Of a stretch of 64,000 nt of DNA, positions 33,948 to 42,762 are shown in pieces. Under the pieces are notes generated by a model that saw nothing but the letters and a program-made list of their open reading frames with translations, did no database searches and was not told the origin of the DNA. The translations under genes and the position numbers were made by a program. The DNA is from Spirochaetota bacterium (GTDB lineage: Bacteria; Spirochaetota; UBA4802; UBA5368): positions 19,629-83,628 of the forward strand of contig SCSX01000090.1 in the NCBI GenBank assembly GCA_004297825.1. The letters are read 5' to 3'. Position 1 is the stretch's first letter. Each line of letters starts with the position of its first letter.

Positions 33948-35468
33948 ATGAGAACACGATTAATTACGGCGCTCATCGCGGCCGGGTGCATACTCGCGTT
34001 GGCCGCCGCACCGGCGCATGCGACCATTACGCTCGATTCGGGACTGGGACTCGCCGATCATCCCTGGATGGTGGACGGCCTGCAGAGCTACATCTACGCG
34101 AACCCGAGCTACCTGGGACAGTTCAGGAACACCATCTTCTTCGAGAGGATCGGCGCGAACGCGGGCGACAACGTGGGTGGCTTCATCTGGAACCCCGCGA
34201 AAAAACTGACCCTGGGCGTCTTTAGCGGGCTCGCCGCGGATGACGGCACCTGGAACACCACGGGCGCGGCGGGACTTTATTACATGGGTAACTACACGCC
34301 CCGATCGCTCATGAATCCCACGCTCGTGAAACCCGGCCCCACGATCCTCGACCTCGACGATCCCGACGGCAACGGGGCGGGGGCGACCCCCTACCGGAAG
34401 TTCCTGGCGAACAAGGACGTGATCGCGCTGCTCTCGTACGAGTTCTCGCGCTGGACGCTCGGTTTCAGCCTGGGATACGCCACGGCATGGAACGGCGAAA
34501 CCTACGACAATACCACGGGCACGCAAAAGGACGAGTACCAGTTCTCGAGCACCCAGTACAACGTGGGACTTTCCGTGCTGTTCCGGATCAACGAACGGAT
34601 GACCCTGGACACGGTCCTGGGCTTCACGATGTACGACCTCGCCAACACGTACGACATGACGGCCGCGGCGTCCGCCAGGACCATGAGCTACGAATCGGAC
34701 GGGGCCATGGACATCGGGGGAACCATGCGCTATAACTGGCAGGCGACCAGGATGCAGAAGCTCCACATCCAGGCCGGGTTCACCTCCCTCAACCGCTCGA
34801 CAAAGGGCAGTGACGTCATCACCGGCGCGGGGCCGGTGAACGCGAGCGACACCTACGGCCGAACCGGCATGGAAATTAATTTCGGTGTGGCGGACGAGAT
34901 GCGGCTCACAGGCGACTTCATGGCCTATATCGGCATGAACGTTAACTACCTGGCGATGGATTACAGTTTCACCGGCACGCAGACGGTGGCGCCGTCGTCC
35001 GACAGCACGTACACCAACAAGGCCTCGGCGTTTTCCATTCCCATACTCCTGGGACTGGAGACCAGGCTTTCGGAAGGGTGGAGCCTGCGCTTCGGCTTCT
35101 CGCACATAATCTACAACCCGGCGACGAGCGAGGACTCCAGCGCGCACGATTCGACGGCCTCGGACATTACGCGGACGATCAACGGCGACGACTCGGCCAC
35201 CACGAAGCTCAACCTGGGGCTCTCGTACAAATACGGCAACCTCCGGCTCGACTGGCTCGCGAACGTGGACCTCTTCGTGAGGGGCCCGGAGTTCGTATCG
35301 GGCAACGCGACCGCGCAGTCGCTCTCGGGCAACGACGGCAGCACGCCGGTGTCGCTCGCCTTCGCGCTCACCTACTCGTTCGACTCGCTCCTGAGCCAGA
35401 TCGCCGCGGACCAGGCGGAGCCCGAAAAGGCGGGGAAGAAAGACGAGGGGGCCGATAAAAAAGAATAG
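33948..35468 (+). CDS. Large outer-membrane beta-barrel protein
   Basis: A 506-aa protein with a signal peptide ending at AHA (residue 25). The mature sequence is rich in alternating strands with Tyr/Gly/Asn turns, for example SLGYATAWNGETYDN, YNVGLSVLFRINERM and LSYKYGNLRLDWLAN, typical of a 12-18 strand barrel. A charged tail (EPEKAGKKDEGADKKE) follows the last strand AFALTYSFDSLL. I cannot assign a transport substrate. ATG 33948 has AAGGAGG at 33935-33941, which rules out the in-frame start at 33873. It closes the four-gene surface operon and is followed by two terminators. Confidence 0.75.
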   Translation: MRTRLITALIAAGCILALAAAPAHATITLDSGLGLADHPWMVDGLQSYIYANPSYLGQFRNTIFFERIGANAGDNVGGFIWNPAKKLTLGVFSGLAADDGTWNTTGAAGLYYMGNYTPRSLMNPTLVKPGPTILDLDDPDGNGAGATPYRKFLANKDVIALLSYEFSRWTLGFSLGYATAWNGETYDNTTGTQKDEYQFSSTQYNVGLSVLFRINERMTLDTVLGFTMYDLANTYDMTAAASARTMSYESDGAMDIGGTMRYNWQATRMQKLHIQAGFTSLNRSTKGSDVITGAGPVNASDTYGRTGMEINFGVADEMRLTGDFMAYIGMNVNYLAMDYSFTGTQTVAPSSDSTYTNKASAFSIPILLGLETRLSEGWSLRFGFSHIIYNPATSEDSSAHDSTASDITRTINGDDSATTKLNLGLSYKYGNLRLDWLANVDLFVRGPEFVSGNATAQSLSGNDGSTPVSLAFALTYSFDSLLSQIAADQAEPEKAGKKDEGADKKE

Positions 35469-35500
35469 TCCCCGGACCAGCGTATCGGCGGGCGGGAAAA

Positions 35501-35526
35501 AACGCGGCAGAATTCACTGCCGCGTT
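35501..35526 (+). terminator. Hairpin terminator after the surface operon
   Basis: Perfect 10-bp stem AACGCGGCAG (35501-35510) and CTGCCGCGTT (35517-35526), loop AATTCA, then a short T run. First of two terminators in the 384-nt gap before the DegP gene. Confidence 0.75.
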
Positions 35527-35567
35527 TCCTGTTGGGGAAGCGGTTTCCGGTCTCCGGGAATGCCGTT

Positions 35568-35601
35568 CGCCCCCCACCGTGGGGTATGGGGGGCGTTTTT
35601 T
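35568..35601 (+). terminator. Second intrinsic terminator
   Basis: Stem CGCCCCCC (35568-35575) and GGGGGGCG (35588-35595), followed by TTTTTT. It backs up the terminator at 35501. Confidence 0.8.
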
Positions 35602-35633
35602 AACTTCTGGATAATGTGTATATCTGCGGTGGA

Positions 35634-35664
35634 GGGTCCGATACGCCGGGGTCGTATCGGACCC
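35634..35664. repeat. 12-bp hairpin carrying the CCGATACG word
   Basis: GGGTCCGATACG (35634-35645) and CGTATCGGACCC (35653-35664) form a perfect stem around CCGGGGT. It has no T run and lies about 190 nt before the DegP start, so it may be a leader structure, a protein site or a dispersed repeat. The same CCGATACG word recurs at other places in the window. Confidence 0.6.
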
Positions 35665-35852
35665 CGGAAAATGTAGTTGAAGTTCTCGCGGACCCCGGGC
35701 AATAATTGCATCAGGGAGCGCTTATTACGGAGCGCTCTTTCGCGCGAACGCGGGACGCGCGTGGCTCAATAACTGCCCGGCACCGGAAGGAATCGCGCCC
35801 GCGGCGCCCCATCGCGCGGGAAATTGCACATGCACTCCAAGGAGATGCTTCA

Positions 35853-37259
35853 ATGTCAAAAAAATACCTCGTCGCCGCGGTCTGCTTCGCGGCCGCTCTT
35901 GGGTTCATCCCGGCCTCGGCCGCGGATAAAAACGACCAGGCGCTTAAGAAATTCAACGACCAGATCATCGAGATTACCAAAAAGGCCGTTCCCATGGTGG
36001 TGAACATTTCGGCCCTGAAGGAAGCGCCCCACAACGACGTCTACGAATACGACAACCAGGGGCGCCAGGAAAAAAAATTCCCCTTCAAGCCGCCCGTGGA
36101 ACCCAGGGCCTCCGGCAGCGGCGTCATCGTCGACAAGCGCGGGTACATCATCACGAACTATCACGTGATCAAGGATACGAGGGCGATCAAGATCACGCTC
36201 TCCGACCGGCGTGAATTTCCCTGCTCCGTGATGGGGACGGACCCCGCGACCGACATCGCGATCATCAAGATCGACGGCGCGGTCCCGGCCGACCTTCCCG
36301 TAATTCAATTGGGCGACTCCGACAAGCTCGAGGTGGGAGAGGTGGTCATCGCGATCGGGAACCCGTTCGGGTTCACGCACACGGTCACGATGGGAATCGT
36401 GAGCGCGACGGGCCGCCAGAGCGTGGGCCTGGCCGACTACGAAAACTTCATCCAGACCGACGCCGCGATCAACCCCGGCAACTCCGGCGGGGCGCTCATC
36501 AACATCGACGGAAACCTCGTGGGCATAAACACCGCCATATTCTCCAAGACCGGCGGCTACATGGGAATCGGCTTCGCGATCCCCACCAGCATGATAAAGG
36601 AAATCCTGAGCGAACTAATCACGAAGGGCAAGGTGGTGCGCGGCTGGCTTGGGGTGTTCATCCAGGACGTGACGAAGGACATGGCCGATTCGTTCAAGTA
36701 CAAGGGCGAGGGCGGCGCGCTCGTCTCCGACATCATGAAGGGCGCCCCCGCCGAGGGCAGCGGCATCCGCAAGGGCGACATCATCACCTCGGTCGACGGG
36801 ATAAAAATCCGCGACATCAATCACCTGCGCAGGCTCATCGCCGGGAAAAAACCGGGGGCGACCGTGAAGCTTTCCGTCTACCGCGACGCGAAGGACCAGG
36901 CTGTCAATCTCACCGTGGGCACCCTGCCCGACAAGACCCCCGTCGCCGAGAGCGAAAGCCAGGAAAACGGCGACGAGATCGGCATCACGGTGAGGGAGAT
37001 CGACGAGGATCTCGCCTACAAGTTCCGCTCGACCGAGAAGCGGGGCGTCATGATCACGCAGGTTAAGCGCGGCTCACCGGCCGACCGCGCGGGACTCATC
37101 GCGGGCGACATTATCAAGGAGATCGAGCGCGCGCCCATAGATACCGCAAAATCATACGCGGACGCGGTGGAGACGCTCAAGGAGAAGAAGAAGCTTCTCT
37201 TCCTGATCTCGCGCGGGGGAACCCACAAGTTCATCGTGATCGAGAAAGAGGAGAAGTAG
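35853..37259 (+). CDS. Periplasmic serine protease of the DegP/HtrA family
   Basis: A 468-aa protease-chaperone. A signal peptide ends near ASAAD (residue 25). The trypsin-like domain has the full triad: H104 in TNYHVIK, D134 in ATDIAIIK and S211 in NPGNSGGAL. Two PDZ domains follow, about 255-345 (GWLGVFIQDVT, GSGIRKGDIITSVDG) and 370-465 (GVMITQVKRGSPADRAGLIAGDIIKEI). This layout degrades or refolds misfolded envelope proteins. ATG 35853 has AAGGAG upstream; the in-frame start at 35706 would destroy the signal peptide. The next gene starts on the base after its stop. DegP, DegQ and MucD cannot be told apart here. Confidence 0.93.
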   Translation: MSKKYLVAAVCFAAALGFIPASAADKNDQALKKFNDQIIEITKKAVPMVVNISALKEAPHNDVYEYDNQGRQEKKFPFKPPVEPRASGSGVIVDKRGYIITNYHVIKDTRAIKITLSDRREFPCSVMGTDPATDIAIIKIDGAVPADLPVIQLGDSDKLEVGEVVIAIGNPFGFTHTVTMGIVSATGRQSVGLADYENFIQTDAAINPGNSGGALINIDGNLVGINTAIFSKTGGYMGIGFAIPTSMIKEILSELITKGKVVRGWLGVFIQDVTKDMADSFKYKGEGGALVSDIMKGAPAEGSGIRKGDIITSVDGIKIRDINHLRRLIAGKKPGATVKLSVYRDAKDQAVNLTVGTLPDKTPVAESESQENGDEIGITVREIDEDLAYKFRSTEKRGVMITQVKRGSPADRAGLIAGDIIKEIERAPIDTAKSYADAVETLKEKKKLLFLISRGGTHKFIVIEKEEK

Positions 37260-37856
37260 GTGGCGGCTCCGTACCGCCCCTGCGACTGCGGCGATATCGT
37301 GCCGGGCGCGCCGTGGCCCCGGCCCATGGCGCGGGGCCGCGAAATCGTTTCTATCAACAGGGAGACCGGAAAGGTGCTCGTCGCGTGCGGCACGTGCGGC
37401 GGGCACGTTATCGTCGAGGTTGACCCGCGGGGAAACGCGTCCGCCGCGCAGTGTGCCCCGGAAAACATCAGGGCGAGCTTCCCCGAATGGCTTAAATCGG
37501 AATCCGCCGCGTCGGGCCTGGGCGAGGACGAGATCGTTCACGCCATGGGGCGGGACTACATCGCGTCGAAAAAAACCTTCGGCTGCGATCTCTGCCTCGG
37601 GATGAAGCCGGGGGAGGCGGGGGCGCAGATGAACCCTGTCGCGAGCTCCCCTGCCGGCCTCCTCTACCAGTGCAGGCGCTGCGGAACCTTCCGCTGGCTC
37701 CGTCCCGCGGCGCGGGATGCTTCCCGGGCGGCGGACTGGGATTATCTCACCACGTGCGCGGTCCTCAGCTTCCGCCCGTTTCTCGAGGCGGAGGCGCTCC
37801 GGCGCGGCTCCACGCCGGAGCGCCTTGCCGGCGAGATACTGGAACGCAGCGTCTGA
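37260..37856 (+). CDS. Zinc-ribbon-like protein coupled to the HtrA gene
   Basis: A 198-aa cytoplasmic protein starting with GTG directly after the protease stop codon, with GAGGAGA inside the upstream coding end as ribosome site. Four Cys clusters (YRPCDCGD near 8, VACGTCGG near 43, FGCDLCLG near 108, YQCRRCGTFRWL near 138) suggest two zinc ribbons. The remainder is helical with no recognised domain. Zero spacing implies translational coupling with the protease, but a functional link is not evident. Confidence 0.6.
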   Translation: MAAPYRPCDCGDIVPGAPWPRPMARGREIVSINRETGKVLVACGTCGGHVIVEVDPRGNASAAQCAPENIRASFPEWLKSESAASGLGEDEIVHAMGRDYIASKKTFGCDLCLGMKPGEAGAQMNPVASSPAGLLYQCRRCGTFRWLRPAARDASRAADWDYLTTCAVLSFRPFLEAEALRRGSTPERLAGEILERSV

Positions 37857-37974
37857 TTCGCCTGCATAGATTTTCGCGCATTGACACACGCGCCGATGCG
37901 TGCGATGCTGAGCGGGGCGGGGCGCACGGACCATTCGGCATTCCCGCCTACTACGCAGGCAAAGGCGGGAAATA

Positions 37975-39348
37975 ATGAAGGAAACCTCCCAGTCGAACGG
38001 GCGGACCCTGGCAGCGGAAAGGGTCTCGTTCGGCACCAAGCTCGGGTACGGCATCGGGGACATCGCGAGCAATATCTTCATCGTGGCGTCCGGGTTCTAC
38101 CTGTTATTCTTCCTCACGAACATCCTGCATATCGAACCCGCGGTCGCCGGGATCGTGCTCTTCTTCCCCAAGCTCTGGGACGTCATCGCCGACCCGATCA
38201 TGGGGGGCATATCGGACGTGACGCGCTCGCGCTGGGGACGCCGGCGCCCCTTCCTGTTGTTCGGCGCGCTGCCCTTTGGGCTCACCTTCTTTCTCATCTT
38301 CCTCGCCCCGGGTTACGAATCGGGCGCGGCCAACGCGCTCCACACCGGGCTCATGTTCGCGCTCGGCTGCACGGCCTTCGCGCTCATAAACGTGCCCTAT
38401 TCCAGCATGGTCGCGGAGATGTCCGACGACTACAACGAACGCATGTCTATAACCTCGTTTCGCATGATAAGCTCGTCCGTGGGCGTATTGCTGGCCGGCG
38501 GGCTCGCGATGCCGCTCGTCCAGGCGGGGGGCGGCGGCGCCAAAGGCTTCGCGTTCATGGGGGCGCTCTTTGGCGCAGCGATCGCCCTGATCACGCTCGC
38601 GTGTTTCTGGGGAACGAAGAAGGCGAGGTCTCGGCCCGCGGGAGACCGCATGCCGCCCATCAGGGAACAGGTCCGCGTCGCGCTCCAGAACTTCCCGTTC
38701 CTCATGCTCGTGGCGAGCTATGCTATGCAGTCTATCGGCATCGGCGTGCTCATGGCGGGCATGATCTACTTCATCAAACACGTCATGCTCATGCCCGAAA
38801 CCGCGATGGGGATCATCTTCCCCATTCTATTCGGCACCGCGATCGTCTTCATCCCCGTGTGGGTGAAGATCGGCGTAAGGCTGGGCAAGATCCGCGCCTA
38901 CAGGATCGGCATCTGCCTCATCTCGGTCATGCTCGCATCCACCTTTTTCACGGGCCCCGGGGACCTCTACCTTTTATATGCGCAGATCTTCGTGCTGGGA
39001 ATCGGTTTTTCGAGCTTCCAGCTCTTCCCCTTCTCCATGCTGCCCGACACCATCGAGTACGACGAAATGAAATCCGGCCTGCGGCGCGAGGGCATCTTCG
39101 CCGGGGCGTGGGCGTCGGGCCAGAAGATGGCTTACTCCATAGGACCGGGCATCATGGGATTCGCGCTTTCGTTCTCGGGCTTCCAGGGGGGCGATGTCCA
39201 GCCGGAAAGCGCGGTGCTGGGTATTCGCGTCGCCTTCTGTCTCTTCCCCGCGATCACACTTATCGCGAGCCTGATTCCCTTCAGTCGCTACGACCTCACC
39301 GAGGAGCGGTTCGAGGAAATAAAGGGCATAATCCGGAAGAACAGGTAG
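37975..39348 (+). CDS. GPH-family (MelB-like) sugar:cation symporter
   Basis: A 457-aa inner-membrane protein with about 12 membrane helices. TKLGYGIGDIASNIF at the first helix and DVIADPIMGGISDVTRSRWGRRRPF in the loop between helices 2 and 3 are the glycoside-pentoside-hexuronide family signatures. The central cytoplasmic loop (KKARSRPAGDRMPP) divides the two halves, and PFSMLPDTIEYDEMKSGLRREGIF lies in the second half. Such carriers import sugars or related solutes with Na+ or H+; the substrate cannot be read from the sequence. A TTGACA at 37881 may be its promoter. The carbonic anhydrase gene follows after 39 nt. Confidence 0.9.
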   Translation: MKETSQSNGRTLAAERVSFGTKLGYGIGDIASNIFIVASGFYLLFFLTNILHIEPAVAGIVLFFPKLWDVIADPIMGGISDVTRSRWGRRRPFLLFGALPFGLTFFLIFLAPGYESGAANALHTGLMFALGCTAFALINVPYSSMVAEMSDDYNERMSITSFRMISSSVGVLLAGGLAMPLVQAGGGGAKGFAFMGALFGAAIALITLACFWGTKKARSRPAGDRMPPIREQVRVALQNFPFLMLVASYAMQSIGIGVLMAGMIYFIKHVMLMPETAMGIIFPILFGTAIVFIPVWVKIGVRLGKIRAYRIGICLISVMLASTFFTGPGDLYLLYAQIFVLGIGFSSFQLFPFSMLPDTIEYDEMKSGLRREGIFAGAWASGQKMAYSIGPGIMGFALSFSGFQGGDVQPESAVLGIRVAFCLFPAITLIASLIPFSRYDLTEERFEEIKGIIRKNR

Positions 39349-39357
39349 GTTCGAACC

Positions 39358-39381
39358 GCCGCCTACCGGCGGCAAAGGAGG
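39358..39381 (+). promoter_or_regulatory. Hairpin abutting the carbonic anhydrase ribosome-binding site
   Basis: GCCGCC (39358-39363), TACC loop, GGCGGC (39368-39373), directly followed by AAAGGAGG (39374-39381), 6 nt before the ATG. The stem could limit or protect ribosome access between the transporter and the carbonic anhydrase. Confidence 0.5.
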
Positions 39382-39387
39382 CTGTAA

Positions 39388-40482
39388 ATGAATCTCAAGC
39401 CCATCATCATATCCGTGATTGCTCTGTGCGTGTTCCTCCCTGCCCCGTCGGGTCCTCTCCGCGCGGCCGGCGTGGAAACGCCCTCGATGACCCCCGACGA
39501 GGCGCTCCAGCGTCTCAAGGACGGTAACGCCCGATTCCAGCGGGACAAGCGTAAAAATCCCGTGCAGGGGCCCGCGCGCCGCGTCGAGGTCGCGCAGAAA
39601 GGCCAGCATCCGTTCGTCACGATCATCGGCTGTTCGGACTCGCGCGTGCCGCTGGAGCACATTTTCGATGCCGGCATCGGGGAGCTGTTCGTGGTAAGGG
39701 TCGCGGGCAACGTGAGCGATACCGATGAAATCGGCTCGGCGGAATACGGTGCCGACCACCTGGGCACGCCGCTCCTGGTGGTGCTCGGTCACAGTAAATG
39801 CGGCGCCGTGACCGCGGTGCTCAAGGGCGAGGAGGTGCACGGGAGCATCCCGCAGCTCGTTGACAATATCGTCCCCGCGGCGATCAAGGCAAAAGCCCGG
39901 TTCGGGGACACGTTTTCAAACGAGCTTCTCTCCGCAGGAATCGAGATGAACGTGTGGCAATCCATGCATGACCTGCTTGCGCGCAGCCACGCCGTCAAGG
40001 AGCGCGTGAAGGAAGGAAAGCTCCGTGTCGTCGGCGCGATTTATGACCTGGAAAGCGGGACCGTGAGCTGGCTAGGCAACCATCCCGAGCAGGCAGCGCT
40101 CCTGGAGTCCCACGGGGACGGTGCGGGTCTCCACTTGCCACTGGGATTGATGGGCGCGGGGGCGGGAATGCTCCTGGTCGCGCTCGCCTTTTACGCTCTT
40201 TTCTTTTTCGACCGGACACGCCTGAGCCGCGTCACGGTGAAGCGAAGGATGATAGGCGGCAACATTGCAACGGCGCTCATCGTGCTCTTCGCGACGGCGG
40301 GAATCGCCTGGGAATTCGCGCATCGGGGGACCCACGCCCCGTGGTGGATGTGGCCCGTCGCGCTCGCGGTCCCCGCGGCGGTCGCGCTCGTCTTCACCTC
40401 GCTCGCGACCGGTTCCATAATGGATTCCTTCAAGCGCATCGTCAAGGCCGTGAAGGAAGGAAAGCTGAATCCCGGGAAGTGA
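39388..40482 (+). CDS. Exported beta-carbonic anhydrase with C-terminal membrane domain
   Basis: Residues 1-27 are a signal sequence. Residues about 35-235 are a beta-class carbonic anhydrase, which interconverts CO2 and bicarbonate. The zinc site is C82, D84 and R86 in CSDSRVP with H135 and C138 in GHSKCGAV, and AGNVSD and GSAEYGADHLG complete the fold. Unusually, three predicted membrane helices follow (about 250-274, 288-309, 320-340), then a short amphipathic tail (MDSFKRIVKAVKEGKLNPGK) resembling the first helix of a HAMP linker. The enzyme is thus probably periplasmic and membrane-bound. Family members are usually soluble and 180-250 aa. It probably shares a transcript with the transporter. 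Confidence 0.87.
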   Translation: MNLKPIIISVIALCVFLPAPSGPLRAAGVETPSMTPDEALQRLKDGNARFQRDKRKNPVQGPARRVEVAQKGQHPFVTIIGCSDSRVPLEHIFDAGIGELFVVRVAGNVSDTDEIGSAEYGADHLGTPLLVVLGHSKCGAVTAVLKGEEVHGSIPQLVDNIVPAAIKAKARFGDTFSNELLSAGIEMNVWQSMHDLLARSHAVKERVKEGKLRVVGAIYDLESGTVSWLGNHPEQAALLESHGDGAGLHLPLGLMGAGAGMLLVALAFYALFFFDRTRLSRVTVKRRMIGGNIATALIVLFATAGIAWEFAHRGTHAPWWMWPVALAVPAAVALVFTSLATGSIMDSFKRIVKAVKEGKLNPGK

Positions 40483-40529
40483 CGGATCCGTAACGCACGG
40501 TCCCGCGCCGGGCAGGCTGCGGGGCGGCC

Positions 40530-41507
40530 TCAGCCTGCGTTATACGCAATCCCTACCCTTCGCCTGACGTCCTCGATCGTGGGAACGGCGACTGCCCTCG
40601 TTTTTTCCGCGCCCTTCGCAAGTATCGCGAGAACCTCACCCGGATCCTTGGCGAGGCGCGCGCGCTCGGCGCGATAGGGCGCGAAGTATTCCCATATGAG
40701 CCCCAGGAGCTCCTTCTTCACCTCGCCGTATCCCGTTCCGCCCTGGAGGTATCGGGCGCGCATCGCCTCGGTGCGTTCCCTGTCCGCAAAGAGCCTGTAG
40801 AGCGCGAACACGTTGCAGGTATCGGGGTTCTTGGGCGCCTCGACCGGGGTCGAATCGGTCACGATGCTCATCACCTTCTTCTTAAGCGACTTTTCGTCCT
40901 CGAAGATATTGATGGTATTCCCGTAGCTCTTGGACATCTTCTGCCCGTCGGTACCCGGGATGACGGCGATATCCTCTTCTATGAGGGGCTCGGGCACCGT
41001 GAAGGTGTCGCCGAACGTGTTATTGAACCGGATCGCGATGTCGCGCGTGATCTCGACGTGCTGTTTCTGGTCCTTCCCCACAGGGACCACCTGCGCCTGG
41101 AAAAGCAATATATCGGCGGCCATGAGCACCGGGTAGGTGAAGAGCCCCGCGATCGGCGTCAGGCCGCGCGCGAGCTTGTCCTTGTAGCTGTGGCTGCGCT
41201 CGAGGAGCCCCATCGAGGTATGGCACGAGAGTATCCACGTGAGCTCGGTCACCTCGGGGATGTCCGACTGCACCCAGAAATGGGAGCGCGCGGGGTCCAG
41301 TCCCAACGTGAGGAAATCGAGCGCCGCGTCGATGGTATTCTTCCTGAGCGCGGCGGCGTCGTTCGTGGTCGTGAGGGCGTGGTAATTTACGATAAAGCAG
41401 AAAAGCTCGTGCTCCGCCTGGAACTCGATCATGCGCTTCATCATGGCGAAGTAGTTGCCTATGTGAAGCGTGCCCGAGGGCTGTATTCCCGAAAGTACCC
41501 GTGCCAT
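40530..41507 (-). CDS. trpS: Tryptophanyl-tRNA synthetase
   Basis: TrpRS charges tRNA-Trp. The 325-aa class I synthetase has GIQPSGTLHIGNYF at residues 7-20 (HIGN motif), the KMSKS loop in GTDGQKMSKSYGN, and conserved segments LMAADILLFQAQVVPVGKDQKQHVE and LERSHSYKDK. Length matches bacterial TrpRS. It converges on the carbonic anhydrase gene; a GCAGGCTG/CAGCCTGC inverted repeat (40512-40538) spans the junction and the trpS stop and may end transcription. Confidence 0.96.
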   Translation of the reverse strand: MARVLSGIQPSGTLHIGNYFAMMKRMIEFQAEHELFCFIVNYHALTTTNDAAALRKNTIDAALDFLTLGLDPARSHFWVQSDIPEVTELTWILSCHTSMGLLERSHSYKDKLARGLTPIAGLFTYPVLMAADILLFQAQVVPVGKDQKQHVEITRDIAIRFNNTFGDTFTVPEPLIEEDIAVIPGTDGQKMSKSYGNTINIFEDEKSLKKKVMSIVTDSTPVEAPKNPDTCNVFALYRLFADRERTEAMRARYLQGGTGYGEVKKELLGLIWEYFAPYRAERARLAKDPGEVLAILAKGAEKTRAVAVPTIEDVRRRVGIAYNAG

Positions 41508-41650
41508 ACGCCACCCCTGTCGCCGCCGTCCTGATCCTGAATGTACAGGGATGATCTTTTCGCGCGGCCGTTCGTCAATAAGAAAATCGACGCCCCCCGC
41601 CGAAAATATTTTGCAATATGCGGCCGCGCGGCGTATGGTGTGAGCTACCT

Positions 41651-42760
41651 ATGCGGAACAAACTGTTTCCGAACAATTTCACCGCCCTCATCAACCGTAT
41701 GGACGAGGGGGTCCTCGTACTGGACGAGGAGCGCACCGTGATATTGGCGAACAGGGCGGCCGGGAAAATCCTGGGCAGCAAGGCCCTTCACGCCGCACGC
41801 GCCTGTATCGACACCCTGCTGGCCGAAACCAACCGCCCCTTCTGCGCGTTTCTCGAGGAGGTGGCCGGGAGCGGCGCCGATTATACCAACCACGAGATAA
41901 CCTACCGCCGCAGGAACCGCGAGGCGCGCCTTCTCGTATCCGCGTTCACGCGCACCGAAACCGCTCCCGCGCGCGGCAGGCGCGTCTATGTGCTGCTCCG
42001 GGACATTACCCGTCTGTGGCGCCTGCACACCAAGGAAAAGCAGCTCATGGCGCAGGTGAGGAAAAATTATACCATCCAGATGGAAAATCTGCGCCAGATT
42101 GCCGAGAGCGTCGCGCACGAGGTAAGGAACCCCATCGTTTCCATTGGAGGGTACGCAAACCTGCTGCTCAGGAAGATAGAGGCCGACAGCACACCGACGG
42201 AGGAGCACAGGAAATATCTCACCTACATTAAAGAGGACGCGGAAAGGCTGCTCGCGCTCGTGGGCAAGGTGGAACGATATACCGATACCAGGGAGATGCA
42301 CTTCCGGAAGGAAAACGTGCTGCGGGTGCTCAGGGAATCCATCTCATTCGCGAAGCGGCTTGGCGCCCGCACCGGGGTGCGCGTCGAGGCGCCCACGGTC
42401 GAACCGGGCGAGTACCTCATTTACGTCGACATGACCCTGCTCAAGACCGCGTTTAAAAGCCTGGTCAGGCAGGCCGTCGTTCTTTCGAACGGCGATGATA
42501 CGGTGTCGATCCACCTGCACGTAAACACGCTCGAGATCATTTTTTCGATAGACATAGCGACGAAGCTTATAAAAGAGAACATCCCGTTTCTTTTCAACCC
42601 GTTCTACTCGGCCTCCGGGCAGCGTCTGAACTTCGACCTGGCGAACGCCCAGCGCGTCATCATGCTTCACGGGGGGATGATCCGCGCGGACTGGGGCGGG
42701 GAGGGCCGCCTCACCCTGAGGCTTTCCATGCCCAGGGAGAAGCGCCTCCTGCGTCCCTGA
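41651..42760 (+). CDS. PAS-HisKA sensor protein with degenerate ATPase domain
   Basis: A 369-aa cytoplasmic protein. Residues about 8-130 form a PAS domain (MDEGVLVLDEERTVILANRAAGKILG), then HisKA with the phospho-accepting H156 in SVAHEVRNPI. The region where the ATP-binding domain should be (about 250-365) keeps helical spacing but lacks hallmarks: the N-box Asn is missing (AFKSLVRQAV in its place) and the G1 DxGxG reads IDIATK. FNPFYSASGQRLNFDLANAQRVIMLHGG resembles the F/G2 boxes only loosely. It may be unable to autophosphorylate and act as a decoy or phosphotransfer partner. No response regulator is adjacent. The start is chosen at 41651; the ribosome site is weak. Confidence 0.75.
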   Translation: MRNKLFPNNFTALINRMDEGVLVLDEERTVILANRAAGKILGSKALHAARACIDTLLAETNRPFCAFLEEVAGSGADYTNHEITYRRRNREARLLVSAFTRTETAPARGRRVYVLLRDITRLWRLHTKEKQLMAQVRKNYTIQMENLRQIAESVAHEVRNPIVSIGGYANLLLRKIEADSTPTEEHRKYLTYIKEDAERLLALVGKVERYTDTREMHFRKENVLRVLRESISFAKRLGARTGVRVEAPTVEPGEYLIYVDMTLLKTAFKSLVRQAVVLSNGDDTVSIHLHVNTLEIIFSIDIATKLIKENIPFLFNPFYSASGQRLNFDLANAQRVIMLHGGMIRADWGGEGRLTLRLSMPREKRLLRP

Positions 42761-42762
42761 AT

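Noticed and set aside
40440..40529. Suspected frameshift that might extend the carbonic anhydrase into a chemoreceptor
   Set aside because: Only about 47 nt separate the stop from trpS, and no HAMP or signalling sequence continues in any frame.
41541..41741. Short plus-strand frame between trpS and the histidine kinase
   Set aside because: No ribosome site, and it runs into the kinase gene out of frame.
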